A DNA stretch of 10,384 nucleotides, taken from positions 1 to 10,384 of the forward strand of contig JAJTBK010000117.1 in the NCBI GenBank assembly GCA_021286965.1, read 5' to 3'. Source of the stretch: Comamonadaceae bacterium. GTDB lineage: Bacteria > Pseudomonadota > Gammaproteobacteria > Burkholderiales > Burkholderiaceae_C. A program made the position numbers and the translations under genes. A model generated the notes under the pieces. It was not told where the DNA came from. It saw only the letters and a program-made list of their open reading frames with translations, and did no database searches. Shown here piece after piece: positions 6,585 to 10,384 of the stretch; position 1 is the stretch's first letter, and each line of letters starts with the position of its first letter.

Positions 6585-7463
6585 TCAGGTGCGCGGGCGG
6601 CGCAGGCGCAGCGCACCATCGAGCACCAGCAGCGCCACGGCGGCAAAAATCGGCCCGTAGGTGGGCCACTGCGCCGGGGCGATGCGCTCGCCCAGGGCCA
6701 GTGCCACCAGGGCCAGCAGCACCGGCTCGACGTAGCTCAGCAGCCCGAACAACCCCAGTGGCAGCAGGCGGCTCGCTGCCATGTACAGCGCCAGCGCCAC
6801 GGCGCTGACCAGGCCCAGCACCGGCACCAGCAGCCACAGGTGGGGCTGGCCGGCCAGCAGCACCAGAGCCGATGGCGCACGCAGCACAAACCACAGCGCT
6901 GCCGGCAGCAGCAGTGCCATGTCCAGCCAATGCCCGGCCAGGTGGTCGCTGCGCAGCTGGCGGCGCAGCACGAAGTAGGCGGTGTAGCCCAGCGCCACGA
7001 GCCAGGTTTCCCACGACATGCCGCCTGCGCGCAGCAACTCATGCGCCACGCCCAGGGCGGCCAGCGCCGTCGCCAGCCACTGCAGGCGCGAGAGCTGTTC
7101 ACGGTACAGCAGGCGCCCGGCGAGCACCATCGCCAGTGGCAGCAAAAAATAGCCCAGCGACACCGGCAGCGCCCGCCCCTGCAGCGGCGCCCACAAAAAC
7201 AGCCACAGCTGCACTCCGAGCAGGGCCGCGCTCAGCAGCAGCAGCCAGGCCAGCCTGGCCTGGCTGCGCGCCTGTGCGAGCAGAGCGCGCAGTGCTGGCA
7301 CCTCGCCGCGCCAGCGCAGCAGGAGGCTGGTAAAAGGCAGGGTCATGAGCACGCGCCAGCCAAAAATCTGCTCCCCGTCCAGCGGCACGAGCAGGGGCGC
7401 GAGGTAGTACAGGGCGCCAAACAGCACTGATGCGAGCACGGAGGCGGCAAGACCTTGGAGCAT
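6585..7463 (-). CDS. EamA/DMT-superfamily permease, RarD-type
   Basis: This is an inner-membrane protein of the drug/metabolite transporter superfamily. The 292-residue product has about ten hydrophobic helices in two halves, the usual EamA repeat layout. It contains the RarD-like stretch 'QLWLFLWAPLQGRALPVSLG' (85-104) followed by 'YFLLPLAMVL', and 'GLFGLLSYVEPVLLALVAL' (237-255) in the second half. Charged residues are mostly in the short loops and at the C-terminus 'RLRRPRT'. The substrate cannot be told from the sequence; RarD itself has no settled substrate. The ATG at 7463 begins the first helix, with a purine-rich AGAAAGAAAA upstream as a possible ribosome binding site. Starts further upstream would add a non-hydrophobic, poorly structured lead. 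It is transcribed towards the kinase gene with an 85-bp gap and away from etfB. It may share a transcript with the kinase, but nothing links their functions. Confidence 0.88.
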   Translation of the reverse strand: MLQGLAASVLASVLFGALYYLAPLLVPLDGEQIFGWRVLMTLPFTSLLLRWRGEVPALRALLAQARSQARLAWLLLLSAALLGVQLWLFLWAPLQGRALPVSLGYFLLPLAMVLAGRLLYREQLSRLQWLATALAALGVAHELLRAGGMSWETWLVALGYTAYFVLRRQLRSDHLAGHWLDMALLLPAALWFVLRAPSALVLLAGQPHLWLLVPVLGLVSAVALALYMAASRLLPLGLFGLLSYVEPVLLALVALALGERIAPAQWPTYGPIFAAVALLVLDGALRLRRPRT

Positions 7464-7539
7464 GGGGTTTTCTTTCTGGAAGCCGGCGATTGTCGGCCCG
7501 GAAGTGGGGAGCTGGCTCCAAAACCCGTCCCCGCCCCCC

Positions 7540-7567
7540 TTGCGCCAGCGGGCGACTGGCCTATAAT
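7540..7567 (+). promoter_or_regulatory. Candidate sigma-70 promoter for etfBA
   Basis: A perfect -10 TATAAT lies at 7562-7567, with TTGCGC at 7540-7545 as a weak -35 (16-bp spacer, TTG matched). Transcription would start near 7574, giving a leader of about 135 bases before etfB. This is the best promoter match in the 247-bp gap between the divergent permease and etfB. A second possible -10, TAGAAT (7647-7652), has no good -35. Confidence 0.55.
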
Positions 7568-7572
7568 CATAT

Positions 7573-7592
7573 AAAAGCACGATCGTTCGTTT
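7573..7592. promoter_or_regulatory. Candidate TetR-type operator overlapping the etfBA transcript start
   Basis: A perfect 8-bp palindrome ACGATCGT (7579-7586) sits in a wider imperfect dyad with AAA (7573-7575) and G7577 on the left, and C7588 and TTT (7590-7592) on the right. It lies directly after the TATAAT box, so a bound protein would block transcription start. Size and layout resemble operators of TetR-family repressors of fatty-acid breakdown in betaproteobacteria (the FadP type). That comparison is from memory, and the cognate regulator is not in the window. Confidence 0.45.
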
Positions 7593-7603
7593 TTGGTGTG
7601 CTG

Positions 7604-7636
7604 CAGAAAATGTCACCCAGGTGGCAGATTTTGCTG
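7604..7636. repeat. Inverted repeat in the etfB leader
   Basis: TGTCACC (7611-7617) and GGTGGCA (7620-7626) form a 7-2-7 dyad with one mismatch, which becomes a U-G pair in RNA. Flanking CAGAAAAT (7604-7611) and ATTTTGCTG (7628-7636) are also complementary apart from small bulges. It could be an operator or a leader-RNA stem-loop. There is no T-run after it, so it is not an ordinary terminator. Confidence 0.4.
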
Positions 7637-7659
7637 CGGTGCGGCATAGAATGTTCCAG

Positions 7660-7675
7660 TTTACGTAAACGTCAA
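7660..7675. promoter_or_regulatory. Candidate LiuR-like (MerR-family) operator before etfB
   Basis: TTTACGTAAACGTCAA is a 16-bp dyad: the half-site TTTACGT is repeated inverted as TTGACGT with a 2-base centre, one mismatch per arm. It resembles the motif I remember for LiuR, a MerR-family regulator of branched-chain amino-acid degradation in proteobacteria, whose predicted regulons can include etfBA. It lies 35 bases before the etfB ATG and just after the weak -10 TAGAAT (7647-7652). The dyad is certain; the regulator name is inference. Confidence 0.45.
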
Positions 7676-7710
7676 TTCAACAACCCTTCAAACCCCTAGG
7701 AGCCGCTGCC

Positions 7711-8460
7711 ATGAAGGTTTTGGTCGCAGTCAAGCGCGTGGTCGACTACAACGTGAAAGTCCGCGTCAATTCGGACAACACGGGCGTGGACATCGCCAAC
7801 GTCAAGATGAGCATGAACCCCTTCGACGAAATCGCCGTCGAAGAGGCCGGGCGCCTGAAAGAAAAGGGCCTGGTGACCGAGATCGTCGCCGTCTCCTGCG
7901 GCGTGGACAAGTGCCAGGAAACCCTGCGCACCGCCATGGCCATCGGTGCCGACCGTGGCATCCTGGTCGAGACCGACGCCGAGCTGCAGCCCCTGGCCGT
8001 GGCCAAGCTGCTCAAGGCCGTGGTCGATAAAGAGCAGCCCAGCCTCATCATCCTGGGCAAGCAGGCGATCGACGACGACGCCAACCAGGTCGGCCAGATG
8101 CTCGCCGCCCTGGGCGACCTGCCGCAAGCCACCTTCGCCTCCAAGGTCGAGCTCGCTGCCGACAAGGCCAGCGTGACGCGTGAAGTCGATGGCGGCCTGG
8201 AGACCGTGGCCCTGGCCCTGCCAGCCGTGGTCACCACCGACCTGCGCCTGAACGAGCCGCGCTACGTCACCCTGCCCAACATCATGAAGGCGAAGAAGAA
8301 GCCGCTGGAGACCGTCAAGCCCGCCGACCTGGGCGTGGACGTGGCCCCGCGCCTCAAGACCCTGAAGGTGGCTGAGCCCGCCAAGCGCGGCGCCGGCGTC
8401 AAGGTGCCCGACGTCGCCACCCTGGTGGCCAAGCTCAAGAACGAAGCCAAAGTCATCTAA
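7711..8460 (+). CDS. etfB: Electron transfer flavoprotein subunit beta
   Basis: EtfB pairs with EtfA to form the soluble cytoplasmic flavoprotein that accepts electrons from acyl-CoA dehydrogenases and passes them to ETF:quinone oxidoreductase. The 249-residue product has the normal length. It begins with the family's '[16 protein letters not shown]' and has '[16 protein letters not shown]'. It contains the signature '[20 protein letters not shown]' and then '[20 protein letters not shown]', which includes the recognition-loop leucine region that docks into dehydrogenases. The C-terminal helix '[18 protein letters not shown]' is the arm that wraps EtfA. The family binds AMP in this subunit. 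The start is fixed by TAGGAG (7697-7702) 8 bases before the ATG. etfA follows after 20 bp in the same transcript. Upstream are a promoter and three dyads that suggest control by catabolic repressors. Confidence 0.97.
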   Translation: MKVLVAVKRVVDYNVKVRVNSDNTGVDIANVKMSMNPFDEIAVEEAGRLKEKGLVTEIVAVSCGVDKCQETLRTAMAIGADRGILVETDAELQPLAVAKLLKAVVDKEQPSLIILGKQAIDDDANQVGQMLAALGDLPQATFASKVELAADKASVTREVDGGLETVALALPAVVTTDLRLNEPRYVTLPNIMKAKKKPLETVKPADLGVDVAPRLKTLKVAEPAKRGAGVKVPDVATLVAKLKNEAKVI

Positions 8461-8480
8461 GGCGCCAAGGAGTAAAGAAC

Positions 8481-9410
8481 ATGACCGCACTCGTTATTGC
8501 TGAACACGACAACGCCTCGCTGAAGGCGGCCACGCTCAACACCGTCACCGCCGCCCTGGCTTGCGGTGGCGATGTGCACGTGCTCGTCGCCGGTGAAGGC
8601 GCAGCCGCTGCCGCCCAGGCCGCCGCCCAGATCGCTGGCGTGGCCAAGGTGCTGCACGCCGATGGCGCTGCCCTCAAGGACGGCCTGGCCGAAGCCCTGG
8701 CCGCCCAGGTGCTGGCCGTGGCTGGTAACTACAGCCACATCCTGTTCCCGGCGACCGCCAGCGGCAAGAACGTGGCCCCGCGCGTGGCTGCCAAGCTCGA
8801 CGTGGCGCAAATTTCCGACATCACCAAGGTCGTCGCCGCCGACACCTTCGAGCGCCCGATCTACGCCGGCAACGCCATCGCCACCGTGCAGTCCAGCGAT
8901 GCCGTCAAGGTCATCACCGTGCGCGGCACCGGCTTTGACGCCGCCGCCACCGGTGGCGCCGCCACCGTGGAGAGCGTTGCTGCCGTCGCTGCCAGCGGCA
9001 AGAGCAGCTTTGTCGGCCGCGAGATTTCCAAGAACGACCGCCCCGAGCTGACCGCCGCCAAGATCATCGTCTCTGGTGGCCGCGCCCTGGGCAGCAGCGA
9101 GAAGTTCAACGAAGTCATCACCCCGCTGGCCGACAAGCTCGGCGCTGCCATTGGCGCCTCGCGCGCTGCCGTCGATGCCGGCTACGCCCCGAACGACCTG
9201 CAAGTGGGCCAGACCGGCAAGATCGTCGCGCCCCAGCTGTACGTGGCCTGCGGTATCTCCGGCGCCATCCAGCACCTGGCCGGCATGAAGGACTCCAAGG
9301 TCATCGTGGCGATCAACAAAGACCCGGAAGCGCCGATTTTCTCGGTGGCCGACTACGGCCTCGAAGCCGACCTGTTCACGGCCGTGCCGGAACTGGTGAA
9401 GGCGCTGTAA
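8481..9410 (+). CDS. etfA: Electron transfer flavoprotein subunit alpha
   Basis: EtfA carries the FAD of the EtfAB heterodimer, which shuttles electrons from acyl-CoA and related dehydrogenases to the quinone pool. The 309-residue product has the usual length. The N-terminal half is the nucleotide-fold domain, with '[20 protein letters not shown]' typical of the family. The C-terminal FAD domain begins near residue 195 with '[13 protein letters not shown]'. It continues through '[20 protein letters not shown]', 'AIQHLAGM' and '[20 protein letters not shown]', the EtfA signature. AAGGAG (8467-8472) lies 8 bases before the ATG, a strong ribosome binding site. The gene is 20 bp after etfB and is followed by an intrinsic terminator, so etfBA looks like a closed two-gene operon. 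The acyl-CoA dehydrogenase downstream is its likely electron donor. Confidence 0.97.
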   Translation: MTALVIAEHDNASLKAATLNTVTAALACGGDVHVLVAGEGAAAAAQAAAQIAGVAKVLHADGAALKDGLAEALAAQVLAVAGNYSHILFPATASGKNVAPRVAAKLDVAQISDITKVVAADTFERPIYAGNAIATVQSSDAVKVITVRGTGFDAAATGGAATVESVAAVAASGKSSFVGREISKNDRPELTAAKIIVSGGRALGSSEKFNEVITPLADKLGAAIGASRAAVDAGYAPNDLQVGQTGKIVAPQLYVACGISGAIQHLAGMKDSKVIVAINKDPEAPIFSVADYGLEADLFTAVPELVKAL

Positions 9411-9427
9411 GCCGCCGCGCCGCACAC

Positions 9428-9455
9428 AAGGCATCGCTTGCGATGCCTTTTTTTT
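9428..9455 (+). terminator. Rho-independent terminator after etfA
   Basis: AAGGCATCG (9428-9436) and CGATGCCTT (9441-9449) form a perfect 9-bp stem with a CTTG loop. The run of eight Ts at 9448-9455 partly overlaps the stem end. It lies 17 bases after the etfA stop codon. The stem is symmetrical, but there is no equal T-run on the minus strand beyond AA, so it acts mainly on the etfBA transcript. It separates etfBA from the acyl-CoA dehydrogenase gene. Confidence 0.93.
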
Positions 9456-9496
9456 GACTGCCTTGCCGCCCCCGCTTTTTTTGCATTGGAGACCCC

Positions 9497-10384
9497 ATGA
9501 GCTACACCGCCCCCGTCAAAGACATGCTGTTTGCGATGGAACACCTGGCCCGCATCGACCAGGTGGCGCAGATCCCCGGCTTTGAAGACGCTGGCCTGGA
9601 GACGGCTGCCGCCGTGCTGGAGGAATGCGCCAAGTTCAACGAGGGCGTGGTGGCGCCGCTGAACTTCGAGGGCGACAAGAACCCCTCGTCCTGGGCGGAC
9701 GGCCAGGTCACGACCACGCCTGGCTTCAAGCAGGCGTTTGCCCAGTTCGCCGAGGGCGGCTGGCAGGGGCTGCAGCACCCGGTCGATTGCGGTGGCCAGG
9801 GCCTGCCCAAGACCATCGGCGCCGCCTGCGTCGAGATGATCAACAGCGCCAACCTGAGCTTTGCCCTGTGCCCGCTGCTGACCGACGGCGCCATCGAGGC
9901 CCTGCTGACGGCTGGCAGCGACGCCCTCAAGGCCACCTACCTGGAAAAATTGGTGTCCGGCCAATGGACCGGCACCATGAACCTGACCGAACCCCAGGCG
10001 GGTTCCGACCTGGCACTGGTGCGCACCAAGGCCGAGCCCCAGGCCGACGGCACGTACAAAATTTTCGGCACCAAAATCTTCATCACCTACGGTGAGCACG
10101 ACATGGCCGAGAACATCGTGCACCTGGTGCTCGCGCGCGTGGCCGGCGCGCCCGAGGGCGTCAAGGGCATCAGCCTGTTCGTCGTGCCCAAGTTCATGGT
10201 CAATGCGGACGGCAGCCTGGGCGCGCGCAACGACGCGCACTGCGTCAGCATCGAGCACAAGCTCGGCATCAAGGCCAGCCCGACGGCGGTGCTGCAGTTT
10301 GGCGACCACGGCGGCGCCATCGGCTACCTGGTGGGCGAAGAAAACCGGGGCCTGGAGTACATGTTCATCATGATGAACGCCGCG
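9497..10384 (+). CDS. Acyl-CoA dehydrogenase, long (DmdC/AcdH-like) family, N-terminal part (cut by window edge)
   Basis: This is an FAD enzyme that makes the 2,3-double bond in acyl-CoA and passes electrons to ETF. The visible 296 residues begin 'MSYTAPVKDMLFAMEHLARI', the short N-terminal extension seen in the roughly 600-residue acyl-CoA dehydrogenase group that includes DmdC. The central motif 'TGTMNLTEPQAGSDLALVRT' (158-177) binds flavin and substrate, followed by 'YKIFGTKIFITYGEHD' (187-202). 'HKLGIKASPTAVLQF' (254-268) and 'GEENRGLEYMFIMMN' (280-294) also match the family. The catalytic glutamate and the extra C-terminal domain are beyond the window. GGAGA (9488-9492) lies 4 bases before the ATG. 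The gene is 86 bp after etfA, beyond the terminator, so it probably has its own promoter, though none is clear in the 41-bp gap. Chain-length preference cannot be told; this paralogue-rich family is often misnamed. Confidence 0.93.
   Translation, partial: MSYTAPVKDMLFAMEHLARIDQVAQIPGFEDAGLETAAAVLEECAKFNEGVVAPLNFEGDKNPSSWADGQVTTTPGFKQAFAQFAEGGWQGLQHPVDCGGQGLPKTIGAACVEMINSANLSFALCPLLTDGAIEALLTAGSDALKATYLEKLVSGQWTGTMNLTEPQAGSDLALVRTKAEPQADGTYKIFGTKIFITYGEHDMAENIVHLVLARVAGAPEGVKGISLFVVPKFMVNADGSLGARNDAHCVSIEHKLGIKASPTAVLQFGDHGGAIGYLVGEENRGLEYMFIMMNAA

Noticed and set aside
6500..6646. N-terminal extension of the sensor kinase to an upstream ATG at 6646
   Set aside because: It would overlap the end of the permease gene. 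The 49 added residues show no conserved character, and the ATG at 6499 gives a normal cytoplasmic lead before TM1.
7620..7636. Sigma-54-like GG...GC sequence before etfB
   Set aside because: The interval between GG and GC is 8 or 11 bases, not the required 10, and the -24 element reads TGGCAG instead of TGGCAC.
8457..9434. Minus-strand frame of 325 codons opposite etfA, and similar frames opposite etfB and the acyl-CoA dehydrogenase
   Set aside because: They are low-complexity Gly/Ala/His/Val translations that mirror conserved plus-strand genes.
9454..9482. TTGACT after the terminator as the -35 of an acyl-CoA dehydrogenase promoter
   Set aside because: At 16-18 bp spacing only a T-run is found, with no acceptable -10.

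Overview
The window is GC-rich, with long antisense open frames typical of such DNA. It looks like a chromosomal segment from a betaproteobacterium, most likely family Comamonadaceae (Acidovorax, Alicycliphilus and relatives). The reasons are the mfd / ispD-ispF neighbourhood, the IspD 'PCAGTGSR' and 'HDAARCLI' wording, a RisS-type sensor kinase, an etfB-etfA-acyl-CoA dehydrogenase cluster, and a short intergenic element that resembles one I remember from comamonad genomes. The genus call rests on recall and protein wording, not on a search.

Layout. (1) 1-960, minus: N-terminal part of Mfd, cut by the window edge. (2) 1025-2384, plus: ispD and ispF, two enzymes of the MEP isoprenoid pathway, divergent from mfd across a 64-bp gap. 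(3) 2509-4998, plus: an unusually long PhoD-family phosphatase with a Tat-type signal and a lipobox. It is preceded by a well-formed Pho box with a -10 element placed as in the E. coli phoA promoter. (4) 5006-6499, minus: a RisS/EnvZ-type sensor histidine kinase, convergent with phoD and with no response-regulator gene beside it. (5) 6585-7463, minus: an EamA/RarD-type ten-helix permease. (6) 7711-9410, plus: etfB and etfA, encoding electron transfer flavoprotein, closed by a strong intrinsic terminator. (7) 9497 to the window end, plus: an acyl-CoA dehydrogenase cut by the edge.

How they work together. The right-hand block is one functional unit. The acyl-CoA dehydrogenase oxidises acyl-CoA and passes electrons to ETF (EtfAB), which passes them to ETF:quinone oxidoreductase encoded elsewhere. 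The 247-bp region before etfB holds a promoter and three separate dyads. Two of them resemble operators of TetR-type and MerR-type regulators of fatty-acid and branched-chain amino-acid breakdown. The phosphatase is probably part of the phosphate-starvation (PhoB) regulon. mfd, ispD and ispF are housekeeping genes.

I do not see a previously undescribed multi-gene system, CRISPR array, insertion sequence, phage gene, tRNA or rRNA. The best leads are regulatory (the Pho box and the etf control region) and structural (two alanine-rich insertions in the phosphatase). No gap longer than 300 bases lacks a gene.
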